Assembly: GCA_035649235.1 (NCBI GenBank)
Contig: DASRJX010000172.1
Span: 1 to 28,416, forward strand
Origin: DASRJX01 sp035649235
GTDB taxonomy: Bacteria; Acidobacteriota; Polarisedimenticolia; Gp22-AA2
Direction of reading: 5' to 3'
DNA length: 28,416 nt
Positions 15,817 to 24,239 of this stretch are shown here, piece after piece (within the stretch, counting starts at the first letter, position 1; the number at the start of each line of letters is the position of its first letter). The notes below the pieces were generated by a model, which had not been told where the DNA came from, ran no database searches, and was given only the letters and a program-made list of their open reading frames with translations. Made by a program: the position numbers and the translations under genes.

Positions 15817-16671
15817 CTAGGGATCCCGACCGACGAGAACGACGTTGTCGATGAGCCGCGCCCGGCCGAAGTGGACGGCGGCGGCGAGGAGCACGCGCCC
15901 CCTGACGGTGGCGACCGGCTCGAGCGTCTCGTCGTCCACCGCCTCGACGTAATCGATGCGCGCCAAGGGCTCGGCGGCAATCCGCTCGGTCACCAGGGCC
16001 ACGAGGCTCGCGGTGTCGGTCTCGCCGGCCGCGGCGCGCTCGGCGGCGGCGCTCAGGGCCTGGTGGAGCGCCGGCGCCGCCCGGCGCTCGTCCTCGCCCA
16101 GATACGCGTTGCGCGACGAGAGCGCGAGCCCGTCCGCGGCGCGCACGATGGGGCAGCCGACGATGTCGATCGGGAGGTGGAGGTCCCGGGCCATCCGGCG
16201 GATGAGCCGGAGCTGCTGCGCGTCCTTCTCGCCGAAATACGCCGCGTGCGGCCGCACGATGGCGAACAGCTTCGCGACGACGGTGGTCACGCCGCGGAAG
16301 TGACCGGGCCGGCTGCGGCCGCAGAGCGAGTCCTGGAGGCCGGCCACCTCGACGAAGGTGCGGCTCCCCCGCACGTGGATCTCCCCGTCCGCCGGAGCGA
16401 ACAGGATCGTCACCCCGGCCCGCCGCGACAGGGCCGCGTCGCTCTCGAGATCCCGTGGATAGGCGGCGAAATCTTCCTGGGGCCCGAACTGCAGGGGGTT
16501 GACGTAGATCGACAGCACCACCTCGTCGCAGGCGGCGCGGGCCCGCGACACGAGCGACAGGTGTCCCTCGTGCAGCGCCCCCATGGTCGGGATGAACCCG
16601 ACGCGTCTTCGCCGGGAGCGCGCCGCCTCCGACTGCTCCGTCATGCGGGCGGCCGAAGTCACGATCTGCAT
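15817..16671 (-). CDS. panC: Pantothenate synthetase
   Basis: It joins pantoate and beta-alanine using ATP to make pantothenate. The nucleotidyltransferase motif FIPTMGALHEGH (HxGH at residues 34-37), the substrate loop NPLQFGPQEDFAAYPR, GHFRGVTTVVAKLF, YFGEKDAQQL and DGLALSSRN are all present in order. At 284 residues the protein is complete. The ATG at 16671 lies 12 bases after the panB stop with only GGGTCC as a weak ribosome site, so coupling to panB is likely. Its end converges on coaE, which acts later in the same pathway. Confidence 0.97.
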   Translation of the reverse strand: MQIVTSAARMTEQSEAARSRRRRVGFIPTMGALHEGHLSLVSRARAACDEVVLSIYVNPLQFGPQEDFAAYPRDLESDAALSRRAGVTILFAPADGEIHVRGSRTFVEVAGLQDSLCGRSRPGHFRGVTTVVAKLFAIVRPHAAYFGEKDAQQLRLIRRMARDLHLPIDIVGCPIVRAADGLALSSRNAYLGEDERRAAPALHQALSAAAERAAAGETDTASLVALVTERIAAEPLARIDYVEAVDDETLEPVATVRGRVLLAAAVHFGRARLIDNVVLVGRDP

Positions 16672-16683
16672 GTCAGGACCCGC

Positions 16684-17580
16684 TCAGCGATCGGGTCGGC
16701 CGCCGCCCGCGACCGGCGACGGGCTCGAATAGGTCTCCGCTTCCGCGGGAAACGCGCCGCCCCGTACGTCGGCTATGAAGCGCTCCGTCGCCTCCGTGAT
16801 GGTCCCCGCGAGATCGGCGTAGCGCCGGGCGAAGCGCGGCAGGGGCCCCGGGTTCAGGCCGAACAGGTCGTGGAAGACGAGGACCTGCCCGTCGCAGTGG
16901 CGTCCGGCGCCGATGCCGATGGTCGGGATGCCCGTCGCATCGGTGATCATCCGGCCGACGGCCTCCGGCATCCCTTCGAGGACCAGGGAGAAGATCCCGG
17001 CGTCCTCGAGGGCCCGGGCGTCCTCGACCAGGGCGCGCGCCTCGTCGACGCGCTTCCCCTGCACCCGGTAGCCCCCCATGAGGTGCACCGACTGGGGCGT
17101 CAGGCCCACGTGGCCCATGACCGGGATCTCCGCCTCGACCAGGGCGCGCACCAGCCCGGCCCGTCGCGCCCCGCCTTCGATCTTCACGGCGGCGGCGCCG
17201 GCCTCCTTCAGAAACCGTCCGGCGTTGCGGACCGCGTCGCGGCGGCCGGTCTGGTACGACAGGTACGGCATGTCGGCGACGACCAGGGCGCGCCGCGTGC
17301 CCCGGACCACCGCCTTCGTGTGGTGCACCATCTCGTCCATGGTGACGGGCAGCGTGCTGTCGTAGCCGAGCACGTTGTTGCCGACGCTGTCGCCGACGAG
17401 GATCAGGTCGACGCCCGCGGCGTCGAGGAGCCTCGCGGTCGGGCAGTCGTAGGCCGTCAGCATGACGAGGCGGCGGCCGGATCCCTTGGCGGCGCGGACC
17501 TCGGGGACGGTCACGGATCGACTGGGGGGACGTTCGGGCGGCCCGGATGCGGATCCGGCGCCCCTCTGGGCGGGATTCAT
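16684..17580 (-). CDS. panB: 3-methyl-2-oxobutanoate hydroxymethyltransferase
   Basis: It makes ketopantoate from 2-oxoisovalerate and methylene-THF, the first committed step to pantothenate. The Mg-binding GDSVGN motif, TMDEMVHHTKAV, VKIEGG, GHVGLTPQS and VLEGMP are hallmark sequences of this TIM-barrel enzyme, as is GIGAGRHCDGQVLVFHD. The length of 298 residues includes about 22 extra polar residues at the start. The ATG at 17580 has a nearly perfect ribosome site (AAGGAGGTG). It stands between the deoxynucleoside kinase and panC, probably in one operon. Its methylene-THF comes from the pool managed by FolD, encoded nearby. Confidence 0.97.
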   Translation of the reverse strand: MNPAQRGAGSASGPPERPPSRSVTVPEVRAAKGSGRRLVMLTAYDCPTARLLDAAGVDLILVGDSVGNNVLGYDSTLPVTMDEMVHHTKAVVRGTRRALVVADMPYLSYQTGRRDAVRNAGRFLKEAGAAAVKIEGGARRAGLVRALVEAEIPVMGHVGLTPQSVHLMGGYRVQGKRVDEARALVEDARALEDAGIFSLVLEGMPEAVGRMITDATGIPTIGIGAGRHCDGQVLVFHDLFGLNPGPLPRFARRYADLAGTITEATERFIADVRGGAFPAEAETYSSPSPVAGGGRPDR

Positions 17581-17661
17581 GGCACCTCCTTCTCCCCTCC
17601 GCCGCCCGACAGGGCACGGCGGTAGAGGGACGGGTTCAACGCTTCGCTGCGGGGGGCGTCT

Positions 17662-18318
17662 CTACGCCCTGGCCCATCCCGGTCCTTTGGATCCGAGTGG
17701 GATGTAGTACTGAACGCCCCGCTGCATCGACTGGATCTGCCGCAGCACCTCTTCGAGATCCTCCCGGCTCTTGACGAAGTCGATATCCGACGTGTCGATC
17801 ACCAGGAGAGGAGTCCGATTATAGTGGAAAAAGAAATAGTTGTAGGCGCGGTTGAGCTCGGCCACGTATTTGCCCGAGATCTCCTTCTCGTAATCCCGCT
17901 CCCGGCTCTTGATGCGCTCCATCAGTACGGCATCGCGCGCCTGCAGGTAGATGACCAGGTCCGGGTGGGGGACCTGCTCCTCCAGGACGCCGTACAGCTT
18001 CTCGTACAACATCAGCTCCGAGTCGTTGAGATTCAAATAGGCGAAGATCTTGTCCTTGGCGAAGATGTAGTCGCTGACCTGGGCCTGCCGGAACAGGTGC
18101 CCCTGGGCCAGCTCCTGCTGCTGGCGGTAGCGGTTCAGCAGGAAGAAGAGCTGGCACTGGAAGGACGCCCCCTGACGGTCCTGGTAGAAATCGTTCAGGA
18201 AGGGGTTGTCGGTGGGCTCCAGCACCTTGCGCGCCTCGAGGCGCTCGGCGAGGAAGTCGACGAGGCTGGTCTTGCCGACTCCGATCGGGCCCTCAACGGC
18301 AATCGATTTGAAGTTCAT
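17662..18318 (-). CDS. Deoxynucleoside kinase family protein
   Basis: A 218-residue kinase of the deoxynucleoside kinase family (PF01712), which phosphorylates deoxynucleosides for salvage; the preferred base cannot be told from sequence. The P-loop EGPIGVGKTSL starts at residue 9, VSDYIFAKDKIFA occupies the place of the substrate-binding DRS/ERS motif, and RIKSRERDYEKEIS is the arginine-rich LID. The ATG at 18318 puts the P-loop at its usual distance; a longer frame to 18375 would run through the promoter. The ribosome site is weak. A good promoter at 18347-18375 lies upstream and panB follows 81 bases downstream, so this gene probably leads a kinase-panB-panC transcript. Confidence 0.92.
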   Translation of the reverse strand: MNFKSIAVEGPIGVGKTSLVDFLAERLEARKVLEPTDNPFLNDFYQDRQGASFQCQLFFLLNRYRQQQELAQGHLFRQAQVSDYIFAKDKIFAYLNLNDSELMLYEKLYGVLEEQVPHPDLVIYLQARDAVLMERIKSRERDYEKEISGKYVAELNRAYNYFFFHYNRTPLLVIDTSDIDFVKSREDLEEVLRQIQSMQRGVQYYIPLGSKGPGWARA

Positions 18319-18346
18319 CCGGGATTGACCGCGCCAAAGTCGGCGC

Positions 18347-18375
18347 ATTATAGCCGCCGCCCTCACGAGGCGCAA
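18347..18375 (-). promoter_or_regulatory. Strong sigma-70 promoter for the kinase-panB-panC operon
   Basis: On the minus strand TTGCGC (18375-18370), exactly 17 bases and a perfect TATAAT (18352-18347). Transcription would start near 18340, about 22 bases before the kinase ATG. This is the best promoter match in the window. Confidence 0.7.
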
Positions 18376-18417
18376 TCAGCGTCATGGAGTCGCTCGACTG
18401 TCGACGACGGGCGATCA

Positions 18418-18435
18418 GCGCCGAAGAGTCGGCGC
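18418..18435 (-). terminator. Hairpin after folK, possible terminator
   Basis: GCGCCGA and TCGGCGC form a perfect 7-bp stem around a 4-base loop, 24 bases beyond the folK stop and just before the next promoter. No T-run follows on the minus strand, so it may be a weak or factor-assisted terminator. Confidence 0.4.
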
Positions 18436-18459
18436 CGCACCATCGCGCCGGGACGCCCC

Positions 18460-18948
18460 TCAGCCCTCGGCGATACGCTCGACCCTGGAGCGGTCGGGAC
18501 AGCGCTCCAGAAGCTCCCGGGCCGTCAGCCGCAGGACGGGATGCCTGGCGTCGGGGGCGATCTCGACCAGCGGCACCAGCACGAAGGCTCTCAGGTGCAT
18601 CCGGGGATGCGGGACCTCGAGCCCGGCCGTCCTGAGGATGGTGTCGGCGTGCAGGAGCAGGTCGATGTCCAGCGTCCGGGGACCCTTGTCGCGGGTCCTG
18701 GTGCGTCCCAGCGAGCGCTCGATCCCCAGACCGATGGCCAGGATCTCATCCGGGGGGAGATCGGCCGAACAGCCCAGGACCTGGTTTACAAACTCTCCCT
18801 GGTCAACGACTTCCACTGGATCTGTGCGATACAGGGAGGACCGCTTGAGGACCCTAACTCCTGCCTTCTCAAGGGCTTCAGCCCCCAGACGCAAGGCCTG
18901 GAGCCGGTCCCCAAGGTTCGACCCCAGACCGATGTAGGCGACCGGCAT
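18460..18948 (-). CDS. folK: 2-amino-4-hydroxy-6-hydroxymethyldihydropteridine pyrophosphokinase
   Basis: It transfers pyrophosphate from ATP to 6-hydroxymethyl-dihydropterin in folate synthesis. The protein of 162 residues has the usual HPPK length. Motifs are AYIGLGSNLGDR at the start, SSLYRTDPV, the catalytic RTRDKGPRTLDIDLLL with its metal-binding DID aspartates, and VPHPRMHLRAFVLVPL. I chose the ATG at 18948 because it has GGGAGGGG immediately upstream and begins at the conserved strand; a frame to 19032 would overlap the divergent promoter region. No folP or folB lies next to it. The gene is separated from the downstream kinase by a hairpin and a promoter, so it is likely transcribed alone. 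Confidence 0.95.
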   Translation of the reverse strand: MPVAYIGLGSNLGDRLQALRLGAEALEKAGVRVLKRSSLYRTDPVEVVDQGEFVNQVLGCSADLPPDEILAIGLGIERSLGRTRTRDKGPRTLDIDLLLHADTILRTAGLEVPHPRMHLRAFVLVPLVEIAPDARHPVLRLTARELLERCPDRSRVERIAEG

Positions 18949-19012
18949 CCCCCCTCCCGAGGTCCAGGGAATGGCGCCACGGGCGGCTTTCCGGCCCTCC
19001 GGCCCGCCCGCG

Positions 19013-19042
19013 TTGACAGTGAAAGATAGCATTTGCTACCAT
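19013..19042 (+). promoter_or_regulatory. Promoter of the TPR-glmU transcript
   Basis: A perfect TTGACA (19013-19018), an 18-base spacer and TACCAT (19037-19042), with TG at 19034-19035 making an extended -10. It sits in the 197-base gap between divergent folK and the TPR gene and leaves a leader of about 97 bases. I saw no riboswitch fold in that leader. Confidence 0.6.
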
Positions 19043-19145
19043 CCTGGGCTTGCAAACCATCCTCTGACCTTGGGTAACCCGCCGGTCCGCGGCCCCACCC
19101 CGACCCGTCCGGTGCTTTGGCCCGCACGGCGATGAACGGAGACCG

Positions 19146-19697
19146 ATGAAGAAGGCAGCCAAAAAAGTCGTGAAGCCCAAGCCGGCCACCGGCACCGCCA
19201 ACTCCTGGAACATCCAGGAGAAGGCGATCAAGGAGATGGAACGCGGACTCCAGAACCTGCACAAGCAGAGCTACGGCGACGCACTGGGACACTTCCAGGC
19301 GATCCTCGATGGGTTCCCCCAGGAGAAGGAGCTTCTCGACCGGGCCCAGATGTACGTCCGCGTCTGCCGGAACCTGATGCAGGAGAAGAAGGCTGCCTCG
19401 CACCGCGCACCGGAGGAGATGTTCTACCTCGGCGTGCTGAAGGCGAACGAGGCCAACTACGACGAGGCTGTGGAGTTCCTGGATCGGGCTCTGCAGGCGA
19501 ATCCCAGGGACGACAGGGCGCACTACGTCATGGCGTCGACCCGCGCCCTCAAGGGAGATCGGGATCAGGCCCTGAAGCACCTGCAGGAGGCGATCGGGAT
19601 CAACACCACGAACCGCGTCTTCGCCCAGAACGATCCCGATTTCGAGCCGATCCGCGGGGATGACGGCTTCCAGAGCCTGATCTACCCCGAGGAGTAG
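19146..19697 (+). CDS. Tetratricopeptide-repeat protein
   Basis: A 183-residue protein. The first 20 residues are lysine-rich and flexible (MKKAAKKVVKPKPATG). Then come TPR-like helix pairs: GLQNLHKQSYGDALGHFQAIL (about 34-54), EEMFYLGVLKANEANYDEAVEFLDRAL (about 90-116) and HYVMASTRALKGDRDQALKHLQEAI (about 123-147). It ends with DPDFEPIRGDDGFQSLI, a tail also seen after TPRs in other bacteria. There is no signal peptide, so it is cytoplasmic and probably a scaffold. The ATG at 19146 follows GGAGACC. glmU starts about 19 bases after the stop, suggesting co-transcription; a link to glmU function is only suggested by this. Confidence 0.85.
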   Translation: MKKAAKKVVKPKPATGTANSWNIQEKAIKEMERGLQNLHKQSYGDALGHFQAILDGFPQEKELLDRAQMYVRVCRNLMQEKKAASHRAPEEMFYLGVLKANEANYDEAVEFLDRALQANPRDDRAHYVMASTRALKGDRDQALKHLQEAIGINTTNRVFAQNDPDFEPIRGDDGFQSLIYPEE

Positions 19698-19716
19698 ACG
19701 GGCGTCCGGTCGTGCC

Positions 19717-21468
19717 GTGAGGAAGACTCGCAGGAAGAAGCCCCCGTCGCGCACGAAACGGCGCGCGGTGCGTCCGCGAGGATCCCGGTCGTCGCGGCCC
19801 CGCCGCAGCGCGCCGGCCACGCCTCCCCCGGCATCCCCGCCACCCGTCACACGCATCGCGCACCCGGTGCTGACGCCGCCGCGGCCGGCGGGCGTCGGCC
19901 TTCCCGCGCCCCCGGGGACGAAACCCGCCGCGGGCGCGGGCGCCTCGCTGGCTGCTCCCGGCAACAGCGTCTATCCCCTGCGGCCCATGGGGGCCGTGTC
20001 GGAGGTGGCGCACCACGATCCGACCGGACGCAAGGGCCCGGCTTCGGATCGCAAGCGCGAGCTGCTCTCCCTCATCCTGGCCGCAGGCCTCGGCAAGCGC
20101 ATGCAGTCGCGGACGTCGAAGCTGCTGCACGCCGTCGCGGGGCGCCCCATGGTGCGCCACGTCATCGAGGCGACCAAGGGGGCGGGCGTGGCCCGCACGG
20201 TCGTAGTCATCGGCAGCCAGGCGGACGAGGTCCGCGGCGCCATCGGCGACCACGACAAGCGGATCGCCTTCGCCTTCCAGAAGGACCAGCTCGGCACCGG
20301 GCACGCCGTCCTGTGCGCCGAACGCCAGCTTCAGGGACACCAGGGGGACGTGCTCATCCTGAACGGCGACCTGCCTTCGCTGCGGCCCGAGACGCTGCAG
20401 ACTTTCGTCGCCTTCCATCGGTCGCACGGCGCGCCGCTCAGCCTGCTGACCACGGTGATCCCGGAGCCGCACGGCTACGGCCGGGTCATCCGGAACTACG
20501 GCGGCGACGTCTCCAGGATCGTCGAGGAGACGGACGCCACGCCGGAGGAGCGGGCCACGCAGGAGATCAACTGCGGCATCTACTGCGTCGATTCGCAGGC
20601 CCTGTTCCGGCCGCTCCGGCAGGCGACGCGCGACAACGCCCAGGGGGAGATCTACCTCACCGACCTGGTCGAGATCCTGCGCAAGGAGGGTCGCAAGATC
20701 GCCGCCTACCGCCATCCTGAGTCGCGCGAGGTGCTCGGCGTCAACGATCGGCGCGAGCTGGCGGCCGCGGCGCTCGCCCTCTACAAGCGCAAGGCCGACG
20801 CGCTGATGCTGTCGGGCGTCAGCCTGATCGACCCGGGCTCCACCTACATCGACACCCAGGTGACCATCGGCCGCGACAGCACCATCGAGCCGGGCGTGAT
20901 GATCCAGGGGGACACCCGGATCGGGGCGGAGGTGCGCATCGGTTGCGGATCCCGCCTGTTCGACTGCCAGATCGGCGACGGCACCGAGATCCTGCCCTAC
21001 AGCGTCATCGCCTCGTCGCGCGTCGGGCGAGGCTGCCGGATCGGCCCCTTCGCGCACCTGCGGCCGGACACGACGCTCGACGAGGGCGCCCGCATCGGCA
21101 ACTTCGTCGAAACCAAGAAGTCGCGGCTGGGCCGCGGCAGCAAGGCGAACCACCTCGCCTACCTCGGGGACGCCGAGATCGGCCGCGACGTCAACATCGG
21201 CGCGGGGACCATCACCTGCAACTACGACGGCGTCGCCAAGCACCGCACGATCATCGAGGACGACGTGTTCATCGGCAGCGACACGCAGCTCGTGGCGCCG
21301 GTTCGGGTGAAGCGCGGCGCGTTCGTCGGCGCCGGGTCCACCATCACCAAGGACGTCCCCTCGCACGCCCTCGCCCTGTCGCGGGCCCGGCAGGAGACCA
21401 AGGAGGGCTGGGCCCGCCGCTTCGGCCCCGCCGCCCGCCGCAACGGCCCGAGCCGCGAAGGCGGCTAG
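19717..21468 (+). CDS. glmU: Bifunctional GlcNAc-1-P uridyltransferase / GlcN-1-P acetyltransferase with long N-terminal extension
   Basis: It makes UDP-GlcNAc for peptidoglycan and outer-membrane glycans. The pyrophosphorylase domain begins at residue 118 with LSLILAAGLGKRMQS, continues through GTGHAVLCAE, LNGDLP and EINCGIYC, and ends near 345. The C-terminal left-handed beta-helix includes RPDTTLDEGARIGNFVETKKS, NHLAYLGDAEIG and GAGTITCNYDG and is complete. From the GTG at 19717 the protein has 583 residues; the family has about 455. The extra 117 residues are rich in Arg, Lys, Pro and Ala and must be disordered. The frame is open with GC-rich third positions, but there is no good ribosome site at 19717 nor at the later ATG (19987, residue 91), so the start is uncertain. 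Confidence 0.95.
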   Translation: MRKTRRKKPPSRTKRRAVRPRGSRSSRPRRSAPATPPPASPPPVTRIAHPVLTPPRPAGVGLPAPPGTKPAAGAGASLAAPGNSVYPLRPMGAVSEVAHHDPTGRKGPASDRKRELLSLILAAGLGKRMQSRTSKLLHAVAGRPMVRHVIEATKGAGVARTVVVIGSQADEVRGAIGDHDKRIAFAFQKDQLGTGHAVLCAERQLQGHQGDVLILNGDLPSLRPETLQTFVAFHRSHGAPLSLLTTVIPEPHGYGRVIRNYGGDVSRIVEETDATPEERATQEINCGIYCVDSQALFRPLRQATRDNAQGEIYLTDLVEILRKEGRKIAAYRHPESREVLGVNDRRELAAAALALYKRKADALMLSGVSLIDPGSTYIDTQVTIGRDSTIEPGVMIQGDTRIGAEVRIGCGSRLFDCQIGDGTEILPYSVIASSRVGRGCRIGPFAHLRPDTTLDEGARIGNFVETKKSRLGRGSKANHLAYLGDAEIGRDVNIGAGTITCNYDGVAKHRTIIEDDVFIGSDTQLVAPVRVKRGAFVGAGSTITKDVPSHALALSRARQETKEGWARRFGPAARRNGPSREGG

Positions 21469-21480
21469 GTCCTCCGGACC

Positions 21481-21510
21481 TTGCCGCGGATGGATTCGCA
21501 GGCGTATATT
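21481..21510 (+). promoter_or_regulatory. Putative promoter of glmS giving a near-leaderless message
   Basis: TTGCCG (21481-21486), an 18-base spacer and TATATT (21505-21510; five of six -10 bases) lie between glmU and glmS. Transcription would start near 21517, only about four bases before the ATG at 21521. No ribosome site is visible there, which fits a leaderless message. Confidence 0.45.
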
Positions 21511-21520
21511 GACCGCCACC

Positions 21521-23362
<1,842 letters not shown>

Positions 23363-23367
23363 CTTCC

Positions 23368-23409
23368 TCCGCCGGTCACGTCCGACTCCGCGACTCGTCA
23401 GCCGGCGGA
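23368..23409. terminator. Inverted repeat between convergent glmS and the secreted-protein gene
   Basis: TCCGCCGG (23368-23375) and CCGGCGGA (23402-23409) form a perfect 8-bp inverted repeat around 26 bases, filling the 48-base gap between two convergent stop codons. That position suits a two-way terminator, but the loop is long and no T-run is present on either strand. Confidence 0.35.
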
Positions 23410-23410
23410 T

Positions 23411-24205
23411 TCACTCGATCTCTATCGGCACCTTGCCTCCTCCGCCGCCCGGTGGAGCATCGGGACAGAGCGCGCTGAGCACCGCGGCGCTGGGCGTGGT
23501 CGTGGTGCTCAGCACGAAGCAGGCCTTGTTGACCCCGGTCCCGACCCGACCCGCCGAGCCGACCGTGCGGTTCAACCCGACGTACCAGAGGTTCGAGTCT
23601 GCGCCGGTCGGGTCCTCCGAGTCGGCCTCCGCGTAGGGGGAGCGCTCGAAGCCGCGGCTCGAGGTGACGTCCACCCGGAAAGCATCGGCCGGGTTGGAGT
23701 CGTCGTCGAACATCACTCGGCTCTCGTAGATCGCCCACTGAACGCGGTAGCAGCCGGATGTCGCGGTGACGGCCTCGGATCTGTACGACGGCCAGGAGTT
23801 GCCGCGGGGATTGTCCATGGTGTACATCTGGAACTGGCTCCCCAGCAGGTAGGCCTCGGCGTCGTGCCGCGTCGTCGCTCCGTCGCCGCCGAAGCCGTTG
23901 TCCGTCGGCGAATCGCCGAAGTGGATCCACCAGTTGGTCGGGGCGCAGACGTTGACGAAGACGTCCAGGCGCTGGTAGCCCGCGGCGAGGTCGGCCCGCA
24001 GCACCCGGTAGATCCCCGAGGTCGTGGTGGCCGTGATGATGTTGTCGGTGCAGTCGTTGGTGCCCGAGGCGATGTTGACCGTGCAGGTGTAATAGGTCGT
24101 TCCGAGCGTGCCCGCCACGGCCGGCGTCGTGGCCGAGGGGCCGGCCAGCGCCGCGCACGCCAGGACGAGGGCGATCGGGCCGAGGAGGTTTCGCTTCGCG
24201 TTCAT
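23411..24205 (-). CDS. Secreted protein made of a single unrecognised six-cysteine domain
   Basis: A 264-residue exported protein. The ATG at 24205 has a strong ribosome site (AAAGGAG). Residues 1-32 form a signal peptide (core LLGPIALVLACAALAG). The mature part, about residues 38-249, matches the C-terminal 205 residues of the adjacent upstream gene. Shared motifs are FGDSPTDNGFGGD, HDAEAYLLGSQF, GCYRVQW, FDDDSNPAD, YAEADSEDPTGAD, LWYVGLNRTV and KACFVLS. Six cysteines (41, 52, 87, 152, 229, 247) are conserved in both, suggesting three disulfides. FDDDSNPAD looks like a calcium-binding loop. The tail after residue 250 is glycine-rich. It starts 34 bases after the upstream stop, so the two are probably co-transcribed. 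I know no family for this domain. Confidence 0.85.
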   Translation of the reverse strand: MNAKRNLLGPIALVLACAALAGPSATTPAVAGTLGTTYYTCTVNIASGTNDCTDNIITATTTSGIYRVLRADLAAGYQRLDVFVNVCAPTNWWIHFGDSPTDNGFGGDGATTRHDAEAYLLGSQFQMYTMDNPRGNSWPSYRSEAVTATSGCYRVQWAIYESRVMFDDDSNPADAFRVDVTSSRGFERSPYAEADSEDPTGADSNLWYVGLNRTVGSAGRVGTGVNKACFVLSTTTTPSAAVLSALCPDAPPGGGGGKVPIEIE

Positions 24206-24239
24206 CGGGATCTCCTTTCGTCGCATTCGGCGCATGGGC

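Noticed and set aside
21469..21520. glmS ribozyme or riboswitch before glmS
   Set aside because: The gap is 52 bases, too short for the glmS ribozyme, and shows none of its conserved core.
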